NCBI GenBank assembly: GCA_012271225.1 | Contig: JAAXGS010000097.1 | Location: 1-7,275 of the forward strand | Direction: 5' to 3' | DNA length: 7,275 nt | From: Dehalococcoidia bacterium | GTDB taxonomy: Bacteria; Chloroflexota; Dehalococcoidia; UBA6926 | Shown: in pieces, positions 1 to 6,115 of the stretch | Layout of the letters: each line of letters opens with the position of its first letter | Position numbering within the stretch: position 1 is the first letter of the stretch | The notes under the pieces: model-generated | Databases searched by the model: none | What the model saw: the letters and a program-made list of their open reading frames with translations, nothing else | What the model was told of the DNA's origin: nothing | Made by a program: the position numbers and the translations under genes

Positions 1-1659
1 CGGCTTGTGGTTGACCGCGAGGCGGAGATCGAGGCCTTCACGCCGCGCGAATACTGGGAGATCGACGCGGACCTGGCCACGCGCCCGGACGCGCAGCCGG
101 CAGAAGCAGTGTCTCCGGAACAATTCGCCGCGCGCTACCGCTCAGAGGATGGCGCGCAGAGGGCGGCGGATATCCCCAATCAGCAGGAGGCGGACAGCAT
201 CGTCGCCGACCTGCGCGCGTGCGCCTACAGCGTGAAATCCGTGCGGCGTCGCGAGACCTCACGCCGCCCCGGCCCGCCCTTCATCACGTCAACGCTGCAG
301 CAGGAGGCATTTCGCAAGCTGCGTTTCACGGCCCGCAGGACAATGAGCCTGGCCCAGCAGCTCTATGAGGGACTGCCCATTGGAAATGAGGGGCCCATCG
401 GACTCATCACCTACATGCGGACGGATTCAACCAACATGGCGCGCGAGGCCGTGAACGAGGCTCGCGCGGTCATCGGCGAGCGCTACAGCAAGGATCACGT
501 CCCCGCCACACCCCGCGCATATGCCCGTCGCGTCAAGGGCGCTCAGGAGGCGCATGAGGCCATCCGCCCCACATCTTTCCATCGTGATCCTGAATCCCTG
601 CGGGGCTCGCTGAACCGTGACCAATTGAACCTCTATCAGTTGATCTGGCAGCGCGCTCTCGCGTCACAGATGGCAGACGCGCGCTATGACCAGACCTCCG
701 TCGATATCGCCGCGTCCGGCGGAGCATCGGGCCGGAGCCACATCCTCCGCGTCAGCGGCTCCATCCTGAAATTCGCGGGGTTCCTTGCTGTGTACCGTGA
801 GGGGCTTGATGAGCCGGACACGGACTCCGATGAGGGGCGAGTGCTGCCTGACCTGGAGGAGGGGCAGCCGCTTGATCTTCTCGGCGTGGGCAGCACGCAG
901 CGGTTCACGCAGCCGCCGCCGCGCTACACGGAGGCCACACTGATCCGGGCGCTGGAAGAGCGCGGGATCGGCCGGCCCAGCACGTACGCCGCCATCCTGG
1001 GAACAATTCAGGACCGCGGCTATGTGGACAAGGTCGAGAACCGATTCCATCCGCTCAAATTGGGGACGGCGGTGTCCCGCCTGCTCTCCGAGTATTTCCC
1101 GGAGGTCGTCAGCCTCGACTTCACGTCCCAAATTGAGAAGGAACTGGATGACATCGCGCGGGGTGAGCGGCAGTGGGTGCCGCTGCTGCAGGATTTCTAT
1201 GACCCGTTCACCAGACGCATCGAGCATGCGCAGGCCGAGATGCCGCGCGTCAGCGACATCGATGAGGAATCCGACGAGTTGTGCCCGGAATGTGAAGCGC
1301 CGATGGTGATCAAACGCGGGCGCTACGGCCCGTTCCTCTCATGCTCCCGCTTCCCGGACTGCCGCGGCATGAAGCGGATGCAGAAAAGCTCCGGCGCGAA
1401 GTGCCCGGAATGCGGCGGCGATCTGGTCCAACGGAGGTCCAGCAAGGCGCGCAGGCCGTTCTATGGATGCTCAAACTACCCAACGTGCAATTTCCTGACC
1501 AATCAGACGCCGCTGCCACAGCCGTGCCCGGACTGCAGTGGTTTGCTCCTGGCGTCCGGCCGGGACAACGCCGCCTGCCATGACAAGGAATGCGGCTGGC
1601 AGGGCTCACGGGATGAGGTGACCGCCGCGCAGCCGGAGCGGGAACTGGTCGAGGTCTAG
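1..1659 (+). CDS. topA: DNA topoisomerase I (type IA), 3' portion, cut by the left window edge
   Basis: Type IA topoisomerase that relaxes negatively supercoiled DNA by transient single-strand cleavage. The frame is open at base 1, so the start and the whole TOPRIM domain lie upstream; 552 codons are present. The first residues (RLVVDREAEIEAF) match the TopA segment just after TOPRIM. The catalytic tyrosine is in GLITYMRTDSTN at codon 138 (bases 412-414); in E. coli TopA it is Tyr319, so about 180 residues are missing. Other family signatures are QEAHEAIRPT, PPRYTEATLIRALEERGIGRPSTYA and FTSQIEKELDDI. The tail holds three four-cysteine zinc ribbons (bases about 1282-1362, 1402-1488 and 1525-1593), each keeping all four Cys. 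Stop is TAG. The next gene starts 161 bp downstream, after an unusual C-rich stretch. Identification is very secure; only the 5' end is unknown. Confidence 0.97.
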   Translation, partial: RLVVDREAEIEAFTPREYWEIDADLATRPDAQPAEAVSPEQFAARYRSEDGAQRAADIPNQQEADSIVADLRACAYSVKSVRRRETSRRPGPPFITSTLQQEAFRKLRFTARRTMSLAQQLYEGLPIGNEGPIGLITYMRTDSTNMAREAVNEARAVIGERYSKDHVPATPRAYARRVKGAQEAHEAIRPTSFHRDPESLRGSLNRDQLNLYQLIWQRALASQMADARYDQTSVDIAASGGASGRSHILRVSGSILKFAGFLAVYREGLDEPDTDSDEGRVLPDLEEGQPLDLLGVGSTQRFTQPPPRYTEATLIRALEERGIGRPSTYAAILGTIQDRGYVDKVENRFHPLKLGTAVSRLLSEYFPEVVSLDFTSQIEKELDDIARGERQWVPLLQDFYDPFTRRIEHAQAEMPRVSDIDEESDELCPECEAPMVIKRGRYGPFLSCSRFPDCRGMKRMQKSSGAKCPECGGDLVQRRSSKARRPFYGCSNYPTCNFLTNQTPLPQPCPDCSGLLLASGRDNAACHDKECGWQGSRDEVTAAQPERELVEV

Positions 1660-1667
1660 CCCAGCCG

Positions 1668-1687
1668 CCCCCGCCCCCGCCCGCCCC
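1668..1687 (-). other. Strict G-quadruplex motif (four G-tracts, 1-nt loops) on the minus strand
   Basis: On the plus strand there are four C-tracts of 5, 5, 3 and 4 bases, each separated by a single G. The minus strand therefore carries four G-tracts with single-C loops, the most stable class of quadruplex motif. It begins 9 bp after the topA stop codon. The minus strand is the template for topA. The RNA made here would be C-rich and G-poor, as in Rho-utilisation sites. The motif is seen directly; any folding or terminator role is inference. Confidence 0.6.
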
Positions 1688-1688
1688 G

Positions 1689-1703
1689 CGCGGCGCTGCC
1701 GCG
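1689..1703 (+). terminator. Possible GC stem-loop at the end of topA
   Basis: CGCGGC and GCCGCG form a perfect 6-bp all-GC stem around a 3-nt loop (GCT), just after the C-tract array. No T-run follows, so it is not a classic intrinsic terminator. It could act with Rho, protect the 3' end, or be a by-product of high GC. Confidence 0.3.
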
Positions 1704-1784
1704 GAGACCCGCGCGTGATCACTAGCCGCAACCCCGTCTTCATGCCCTGTCCATGACCTGACAGCGCCGATGCTCAGAGCGCCC

Positions 1785-1815
1785 TTGCGCCGATTCCTTT
1801 GACCGGGTTTAGAAT
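1785..1815 (+). promoter_or_regulatory. Candidate promoter for xerC, predicting a leaderless transcript
   Basis: A -10-like TAGAAT (1810-1815) lies 5 nt before the ATG at 1821. A weak -35-like TTGCGC (1785-1790) sits 19 bp upstream of it. No purine-rich Shine-Dalgarno lies in front of the ATG. Transcription would begin at or within a base or two of the start codon. The hexamer is seen; promoter activity is inferred. Confidence 0.4.
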
Positions 1816-1820
1816 TGGGC

Positions 1821-2888
1821 ATGGCACGGTCACGTTCAGCCGCGCGCGAGCAGCGCATCGATATATCAGGCCAGGCGGTCATTCCGCCGGAGTGGGCCGA
1901 GTGCCTGCAGGCGTTCGCAACGTTCCTCGAATTCGAGCGCGGCGCGTCCCGGTACACCCTGCGCAACTACCTGGCAGACGTTGGCGCTTTTCTGAGTTTC
2001 GCGGTTCAGGCGGGAGTCAGCGAGTTGCCGGACGTCACGCGGGATCACGTGCAGCGATGGGTGTATGAGGTGACCGTGAGCGGCGCGGCCAGGACATCCG
2101 TCGCGCGGCGGCTGTCCGCGGTGCGGACCTTCTGGCGCTTCCTCGCGCGGCAAGGCGTCATCGAAAGCCCGGAGGCGATCACGCAGACACCGTCTCCCAA
2201 GATGGGGCGGCGGCTGCCGGACCTCCTGTCGGAACGTGACGCGGAGCGCCTCATTCAGGCCCCGCTGCAGTTCGCCGCAACGGCGGCGGCATCCGGGCAG
2301 CCGGCCAATGCGCAGGCCGCCCTGCAGCGCGCCCTTGCCCTGCGCGACCATGCGGTTCTTGAACTCGCCTACGGCGCGGGGCTGCGCGTGGCGGAGATCT
2401 CCTCCCTGGACATGTCCGGGCTTGATCTGAACCGCCGCATCGCGCGCGTCTGGGGAAAGCGCTCAAAGCAGCGGGAAACACTGTTTGGAGAGCCCTGCAA
2501 AGAGGCCATCGCCGCGTATCTGGATGACGGGCGTCCGCTGCTCGCCCGGGGCATTGTGACGCGAGACCCGGTGTTTCTGAACAGCAGGGGCGGCCGACTC
2601 AGCACGCGCGGCATTGAGCTCGCCTGCAAGAGATGGGCGCGCGACGCCGGGTTGCCGGAGAGCATCCATCCCCACACGCTCCGCCACTCCTTCGCGACGC
2701 ATATGCTGGACGGCGGCGCAGACCTCCGCTCTCTGCAGGAGATGCTGGGACACGCGTCCGTCGCCACCACGGAAATCTACACGCACGTGACGCAAACGCA
2801 GTTGGCGCAGGCCTACGCGCGCGCCCATCCCGGCATGGGCCGTGACGCAGACTCCGATGATGAACACTCGAAACGCGGGAATGACTGA
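1821..2888 (+). CDS. xerC: Tyrosine site-specific recombinase, XerC type
   Basis: Tyrosine recombinase of 355 residues, expected to resolve chromosome dimers at dif with a XerD partner that is not in this window. The N-terminal SAM-like core-binding domain spans about residues 24-110 (FLEFERGASRYTLRNYLADV is typical). The catalytic domain has the full set: Arg189 (GAGLRVAE), Lys213 (WGKRSK), His285 and Arg288 (HPHTLRHSFATH), His311 (LGHASVATTEIYTH) and nucleophile Tyr320. Family members are usually about 300 residues. The extra length is an Ala/Gln-rich insert near residues 147-172, an N-terminal extension of about 20 residues, and an acidic tail. ATG at 1821 is preferred over the in-frame TTG at 1815 because of the adjacent -10-like hexamer. 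XerC rather than XerD is favoured by adjacency to topA, as with codV in Bacillus, but sequence alone does not settle this. Confidence 0.92.
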   Translation: MARSRSAAREQRIDISGQAVIPPEWAECLQAFATFLEFERGASRYTLRNYLADVGAFLSFAVQAGVSELPDVTRDHVQRWVYEVTVSGAARTSVARRLSAVRTFWRFLARQGVIESPEAITQTPSPKMGRRLPDLLSERDAERLIQAPLQFAATAAASGQPANAQAALQRALALRDHAVLELAYGAGLRVAEISSLDMSGLDLNRRIARVWGKRSKQRETLFGEPCKEAIAAYLDDGRPLLARGIVTRDPVFLNSRGGRLSTRGIELACKRWARDAGLPESIHPHTLRHSFATHMLDGGADLRSLQEMLGHASVATTEIYTHVTQTQLAQAYARAHPGMGRDADSDDEHSKRGND

Positions 2889-2894
2889 TAAGAT
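2886..2894 (+). promoter_or_regulatory. Possible extended -10 element inside the xerC-aroQ gap
   Basis: TGATAAGAT fits the extended -10 form TG-N-TANNNT and overlaps the xerC stop codon. I see no good -35 at the right distance. It could give aroQ-peptidase-efp an independent transcript with a short leader. A pattern this short may be chance. Confidence 0.2.
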
Positions 2895-2916
2895 GACATC
2901 AGTGACACAGCCCGCC

Positions 2917-2920
2917 GGAG
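2917..2920 (+). promoter_or_regulatory. Ribosome binding site of aroQ
   Basis: GGAG lies 4 nt before the ATG at 2925. The spacing is tight but usable. It supports this start, as does the immediate family N-terminus MRILLINGPNLN. Confidence 0.5.
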
Positions 2921-2924
2921 ACAC

Positions 2925-3377
2925 ATGCGAATCCTGCTCATCAACGGCCCGAACCTGAATCGACTTGGACACCGGGACCCGTCCGTGTACGGCACGATGA
3001 CGCTGCCCGAGATCGAGGCGGCATTCACGGCCCGTGCCAAAGAGCGCGGCGTGGACGCGGTCTGTTTTCAGGCCAATGGCGAGGGACAGATCATCGACTT
3101 TCTACAGGGCGAGATTCCGCGCGGCGCGGACGGTATTGTCATCAACCCCGGCGCGTTGACCCACTACGGCTACAGCCTTCGGGACGCCCTGCAGGACGTC
3201 GGCGCGCCCGTAATTGAGACGCACCTCTCCAACATTCACGCGCGGGAGGAATTTCGGCGCCGCAGCGTCATCGCGCCCGTCGCCCGCGCGCAGATCGCGG
3301 GCCTCGGCTGGCGCGGATACCTCTTCGCGCTGGATTTTCTGGTGGATCTGCTCGTCACGGAGGCAACAACATCATGA
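2925..3377 (+). CDS. aroQ: 3-dehydroquinate dehydratase, type II
   Basis: Catalyses dehydration of 3-dehydroquinate to 3-dehydroshikimate, the third step of the shikimate pathway. The type II enzyme is a small cytoplasmic protein that forms dodecamers. The 150 residues match the usual length. Visible signatures are the N-terminal INGPNLNRLG, Arg17 in the flexible lid, catalytic Tyr22 (SVYG), INPGALTHYG with Asn74 and His80, ETHLSNIHAREEFR with His100 and Arg111, and the terminal GWRGYLFAL. All core active-site residues appear intact. The gene begins 36 bp after xerC, and its TGA overlaps the ATG of the following peptidase by 4 bp, implying translational coupling. The order aroQ-peptidase-efp is the same as yqhS-yqhT-efp in Bacillus subtilis. 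No other shikimate gene is nearby. Confidence 0.97.
   Translation: MRILLINGPNLNRLGHRDPSVYGTMTLPEIEAAFTARAKERGVDAVCFQANGEGQIIDFLQGEIPRGADGIVINPGALTHYGYSLRDALQDVGAPVIETHLSNIHAREEFRRRSVIAPVARAQIAGLGWRGYLFALDFLVDLLVTEATTS
3359..3363 (+). promoter_or_regulatory. Ribosome binding site of the M24 peptidase
   Basis: GGAGG lies inside the 3' end of aroQ, 10 nt before the ATG at 3374. It supports that start and suggests re-initiation by ribosomes finishing aroQ. Confidence 0.6.
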
Positions 3378-4462
3378 GCATTCAAAATCGACTTGCCGCC
3401 CTGCGCCAGGCCCTTGAGCCCGCCGGCGTCGATGCCGTCTGGGTGTCCCAACCGGAGAATCGACGCTACATGAGCGGGTTCAGCGGCTCCGCCGGGTCCC
3501 TGTTCATCACGCCCAATGACGCGCTGCTCGCGACGGACTCTCGATACACAGAGCAGGCGAGCAGACAGGCGAGCGACTACCGCGTTGTCCACATGGCGGG
3601 CTCCAGCAGCGACTGGTTCAAAGAGATGCTGGCAAGCATGGGGACCGCCGGGCGCATCGGCTTTGAGGAGTCACACGTCACCGTCGCCACGCACAAACGG
3701 CTCACGCAGCTGTGCGGTGAGGCGGGCAAGGAGTTGATCCCTCTTGACGACATGATCGAAACCATCCGCGCCGTCAAGGATGACGCGGAACGCGGCGCGC
3801 TGCTCTCCGCTATCCGCATCACGGATGAGGCATTTGTCGAGGTGGCGGAGGGACTGCGGCCCGGCGTCTCTGAGAAGGACGTCGCCTGGCGGATTGAAAT
3901 GGCAATGCGGAATCGCGGCGCGGAGGCAATCGCCTTTGAGTTGATCGTCGCGTCCGGGCCAAACGGGGCGATGGCCCACCATCGCCCGTCAGAGGACCCC
4001 ATCGTGGTCGGCGCGCCCATCGTCATCGACATCGGCGCGCGCGTCGATGGCTACCACGCCGATCTCTCCCGCACAATCTGCATCGGCGAGCCGGATGACC
4101 GGTTCCGCCGCATCTATGACATCGTCCTGACCGCGCAGGAGACCGCCATCGCAACAATAGAGGCGGGCATGACGGGCGATCAGGCGGACGCGCTCGCCCG
4201 GGACATTATCGGGAAGGCCGGGCACGGCGAGGATTTCGGCCACTCGCTGGGGCACGGGGTGGGGCTGGCGGTGCATGAGTACCCGCGCGTTGGCAAGGGC
4301 GCGCCGGATGTCCTCTCAAACGGCATGATTTTCACGGTGGAGCCGGGCATCTACCTCACTGACTGGGGCGGCGTTCGGATTGAGGACGTGGTGGAACTGC
4401 GGGACGGGCGCTGCAGCGTCCTGAGCAACGCGCCAAAGCTCAGGTTCCAGGGCGGGGGGTAG
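3374..4462 (+). CDS. Xaa-Pro aminopeptidase / dipeptidase, M24 family
   Basis: Metallopeptidase of the pita-bread (creatinase/aminopeptidase P) fold, expected to cleave peptides with proline at the second position in the cytoplasm. The 362 residues split into a creatinase-like N-terminal domain (about 1-130) and a catalytic domain (about 140-355). The five dinuclear metal ligands are all present: Asp219 (VIDIGA), Asp230 (HADLSRT), His294 (GHSLGHGVGL), Glu323 (TVEPGIY) and Glu337 (VRIEDVV). His301 in AVHEYP is the usual second active-site histidine. Length and architecture resemble Bacillus YqhT and E. coli YpdF more than the 440-residue E. coli PepP, so no symbol is given. It overlaps aroQ by 4 bp and stops 4 bp before efp. 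Aminopeptidase versus prolidase activity cannot be decided from sequence. Confidence 0.95.
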   Translation: MSIQNRLAALRQALEPAGVDAVWVSQPENRRYMSGFSGSAGSLFITPNDALLATDSRYTEQASRQASDYRVVHMAGSSSDWFKEMLASMGTAGRIGFEESHVTVATHKRLTQLCGEAGKELIPLDDMIETIRAVKDDAERGALLSAIRITDEAFVEVAEGLRPGVSEKDVAWRIEMAMRNRGAEAIAFELIVASGPNGAMAHHRPSEDPIVVGAPIVIDIGARVDGYHADLSRTICIGEPDDRFRRIYDIVLTAQETAIATIEAGMTGDQADALARDIIGKAGHGEDFGHSLGHGVGLAVHEYPRVGKGAPDVLSNGMIFTVEPGIYLTDWGGVRIEDVVELRDGRCSVLSNAPKLRFQGGG

Positions 4463-4466
4463 CGGA

Positions 4467-5024
4467 ATGATTGAGACGGGCGACCTGCGGCGGGGCGTGA
4501 CAATTGAAATCGGCGGAACGCTCTATCAGTTGCTCGACTTTCAGCACCTGAAGATTGGACGCGGCTCCGCGCAGGTTCGCATGAAGCTGCGCGACATCAA
4601 GGGCGGCCACACCATTGAGCGCACCGTTCAGGCCGGGGAGAGATTCACGCGCGCCACGCTTGAAACCCGCTCCGTCCAGTTCCTCTATGCGGATGACGGC
4701 CTCTATCACTTCATGGACACGGAGTCCTTTGAGCAGTTCCCCGTTGACCGTGATCAAATTGAGGACTCCCTGCCCTACATGACGGAGAACATGACGCTGG
4801 ATATGGTCTTCTATCAGAACGAGCCAATTGGCGTGGAGCTTCCCACAACGGTCACGCTGCGCATTGTCGAGACGCCGCCCGCGTTCAAGGGGGATACGGC
4901 AAACGCCGGAACCAAGCCCGCCACTGTTGAGACGGGGCTTGTTCTGACGGTGCCGATGTTTATCGAGAACGGCACGGCCATCGTCGTCGATACCCGGACG
5001 GGCGCCTACGTGGAGCGGGCCTGA
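4467..5024 (+). CDS. efp: Translation elongation factor P
   Basis: EF-P binds between the ribosomal P and E sites and relieves stalling on consecutive prolines. The 185 residues are the standard length: KOW-like domain I (about 1-62), then two OB-type domains. The C-terminal signature is intact, from Lys150 (KPATVETG) to Gly169 (VPMFIENG), followed by VDTRTGAYVERA. The loop reaching the peptidyl-transferase centre reads LKIGRGSAQ, with Arg32 (bases 4560-4562) where E. coli has the beta-lysylated Lys34. Arg at this place is known in Thermus EF-P and in the EarP-rhamnosylated group; no earP gene is in this window. The start follows the peptidase stop by 4 bp with no clean Shine-Dalgarno, only a G-run at 4454-4459, so coupling is likely. 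Confidence 0.97.
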   Translation: MIETGDLRRGVTIEIGGTLYQLLDFQHLKIGRGSAQVRMKLRDIKGGHTIERTVQAGERFTRATLETRSVQFLYADDGLYHFMDTESFEQFPVDRDQIEDSLPYMTENMTLDMVFYQNEPIGVELPTTVTLRIVETPPAFKGDTANAGTKPATVETGLVLTVPMFIENGTAIVVDTRTGAYVERA

Positions 5025-5077
5025 TCGGACTCTGACGTCGCCGGCGGGCGCAGCATCTCCCTCAGTTCACCACCACA

Positions 5078-5755
5078 GTGCGCGCCGACTTTCACATTCA
5101 CACGCGCGTATCGCCGGATTCCTCACTCTCGCCGGAGGCGCTGATTCGCGCGTGTCAGCGAGAGGGGATCGACGCCATCGCCGTGACGGACCATCACACG
5201 ATTGAGGGCGCGCTGGCCGTTCGGGAGATCGCGCCGTTTCCCGTCATCATCGGCGCGGAGCTGCGCGCCGCGGAGGGGGAGATCATCGGGCTCTTTCTTG
5301 AATCGGACATCCCGCGGGGCCTCTCGGCGCGGGAGACCGTCAAGCGCATCAAGGATCAGGGCGGGATCGTTCAGATTCCGCATCCCTTTGACCGATTTCG
5401 ACGCAAGCACATCACCCTGAGCGCTCTCCATGACATCCTGCCGGACGTGGACATCATTGAAGCGTTCAACGCCCGCACCACGCTGAAACGCGACATCATG
5501 CGCGGGGTCGATTTCATTCGGGAGTTCGGCGAGGAGCACGGCATTCTTCACGTTGGCGTGACGGACGCGCACACCGCCCGGGAGATCGGCAACGCCTACA
5601 CGGACCTCCCGTCATTTGAGGGGCGTGAGGATTTTCTCGATGTCCTGCGGCACGCGTCGATCCACGGCCGCCGCACAACGCCGCTCATTCACGTGGCCAC
5701 ACGCTGGACGGCGCTGACCAAAAAGCTGCGGCGCAGGCGGCAGCCGCACGCCTGA
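5078..5755 (+). CDS. PHP-domain metal-dependent phosphoesterase
   Basis: A 225-residue stand-alone PHP domain, a metal-dependent phosphoester hydrolase fold. The motifs appear in order: DFHIHTRVSPDS (His6, His8), VTDHHTIEG (Asp38, His39), a Glu61 segment (GAELRA), PHPFDRFR (His102), EAFNAR, and VTDAHTAREIG (Asp163, His165). These are the expected ligands of a two- or three-metal site. Relatives include TrpH/RNase AM-like phosphoesterases and histidinol-phosphatase-like proteins; the substrate is unknown. The start must be the GTG at 5078: the frame is closed by a TGA at 5033 and no other start codon lies between. No Shine-Dalgarno is visible. The C-terminus is strongly basic (KKLRRRRQPHA). 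It follows efp by 53 bp and may be co-transcribed with it; it converges on the zinc-ribbon gene 32 bp away. Confidence 0.9.
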   Translation: MRADFHIHTRVSPDSSLSPEALIRACQREGIDAIAVTDHHTIEGALAVREIAPFPVIIGAELRAAEGEIIGLFLESDIPRGLSARETVKRIKDQGGIVQIPHPFDRFRRKHITLSALHDILPDVDIIEAFNARTTLKRDIMRGVDFIREFGEEHGILHVGVTDAHTAREIGNAYTDLPSFEGREDFLDVLRHASIHGRRTTPLIHVATRWTALTKKLRRRRQPHA

Positions 5756-5776
5756 GGATCGTCACTGCAGTTCTGT

Positions 5777-5796
5777 AGCAGCACTCCTCAGCTGCT
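5777..5796. terminator. Weak hairpin between convergent genes
   Basis: AGCAGC (5777-5782) and GCTGCT (5791-5796) form a 6-bp stem with an 8-nt loop. It spans the 32-bp gap and the last codons of the minus-strand gene. No T-run follows on either strand, so it is at best a weak bidirectional terminator. Confidence 0.25.
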
Positions 5797-5997
5797 TATC
5801 ATGTCGAGGAAATTGCTCACGCCCCTTCCGTCGGCCCGATACATCTCCGTGTACCCGCATTGCGTGCATGAGAGCGCGATGAACTTCTTGTTTTGCATGT
5901 CAAAGAAGCGGGAATACTTTCCCGTTGTGCGAATCTCTTGTGAATCGTATGATCCCCCGCCGCACTTGACGCAGGCGTAGGTTTTGCTGCCGGTCAT
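5788..5997 (-). CDS. Small zinc-ribbon protein (DUF2082 / COG3478 type)
   Basis: A 69-residue protein with one four-cysteine zinc ribbon: Cys9 and Cys12 (CVKCGG), Cys44 and Cys47 (CTQCGYTEMY). The segment between, EIRTTGKYSRFFDMQNKKF, and the ending SNFLDMI match the family annotated as predicted nucleic-acid-binding zinc-ribbon proteins. This is recalled, not searched. Molecular function is unknown. Its ATG is preceded by a strong ribosome binding site (GGAGGG with a 7-nt gap), which makes the short gene convincing. It is divergent from the formyltransferase and convergent with the PHP gene, so it is a single-gene transcript. No transmembrane or signal segment is seen. Confidence 0.88.
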   Translation of the reverse strand: MTGSKTYACVKCGGGSYDSQEIRTTGKYSRFFDMQNKKFIALSCTQCGYTEMYRADGRGVSNFLDMISS

Positions 5998-6004
5998 GAC
6001 ATCA

Positions 6005-6010
6005 CCCTCC
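6005..6010 (-). promoter_or_regulatory. Ribosome binding site of the zinc-ribbon gene
   Basis: On the minus strand GGAGGG lies 7 nt before the ATG at 5997-5995. It is the best Shine-Dalgarno in the window. Confidence 0.75.
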
Positions 6011-6037
6011 GTCTCCGATTCGTTTGAGCCCGCCGCC

Positions 6038-6057
6038 CGCGACCCGGGCGGTTCGCG
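6038..6057. repeat. Imperfect inverted repeat in the divergent intergenic region
   Basis: A 20-bp dyad with arms CGCGA and TCGCG; after one mismatch a further 3 bp pair inside. It lies between the divergent starts at 5997 and about 6116. Position suits a regulator binding site, but no regulator is encoded nearby and GC-rich dyads are common. Confidence 0.3.
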
Positions 6058-6099
6058 CTCTGTCGATTTCCCGGCAGTTCCCGCCGAGTCGGTTCATGG

Positions 6100-6108
6100 T
6101 GCTATGCT
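6100..6108 (+). promoter_or_regulatory. Extended -10 element predicting a leaderless formyltransferase mRNA
   Basis: TGCTATGCT matches TG-N-TANNNT; the hexamer TATGCT (6103-6108) ends 7 nt before the ATG at 6116. No clear -35 is seen, which an extended -10 can tolerate. No Shine-Dalgarno precedes either candidate ATG. It mirrors the arrangement before xerC. Confidence 0.45.
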
Positions 6109-6115
6109 CACGTCC

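Noticed and set aside
664..1227. 187-codon minus-strand open frame inside topA
   Set aside because: No recognisable domain and fully antisense to conserved TopA sequence.
1715..1722. Palindrome GTGATCAC in the topA-xerC gap
   Set aside because: Only 8 bp, does not extend outward, and has no clear placement relative to a promoter.
1660..1820. Searched for a dif-like site or small RNA beside xerC
   Set aside because: No dif-like pair of 11-bp arms around a 6-bp centre was seen, and nothing beyond the C-tracts, hairpin and promoter-like hexamer can be supported.
1310..1966. 218-codon minus-strand open frame across the topA-xerC junction
   Set aside because: Low-complexity Arg/Ser/Gly-rich translation that crosses two well-supported genes and their intergenic region; a GC-driven shadow.
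2893..6004. Shared 9-mer ATGACATCA at 2893-2901 and 5996-6004
   Set aside because: Many 9-mer coincidences are expected in a window this size; the two copies are in different contexts, one of them overlapping a start codon.
5984..6115. Upstream TTG start extending the formyltransferase by 44 residues
   Set aside because: It would overlap the start of the zinc-ribbon gene, the added residues are low-complexity with no family similarity, and the -10-like element at 6103-6108 points to the ATG at 6116.
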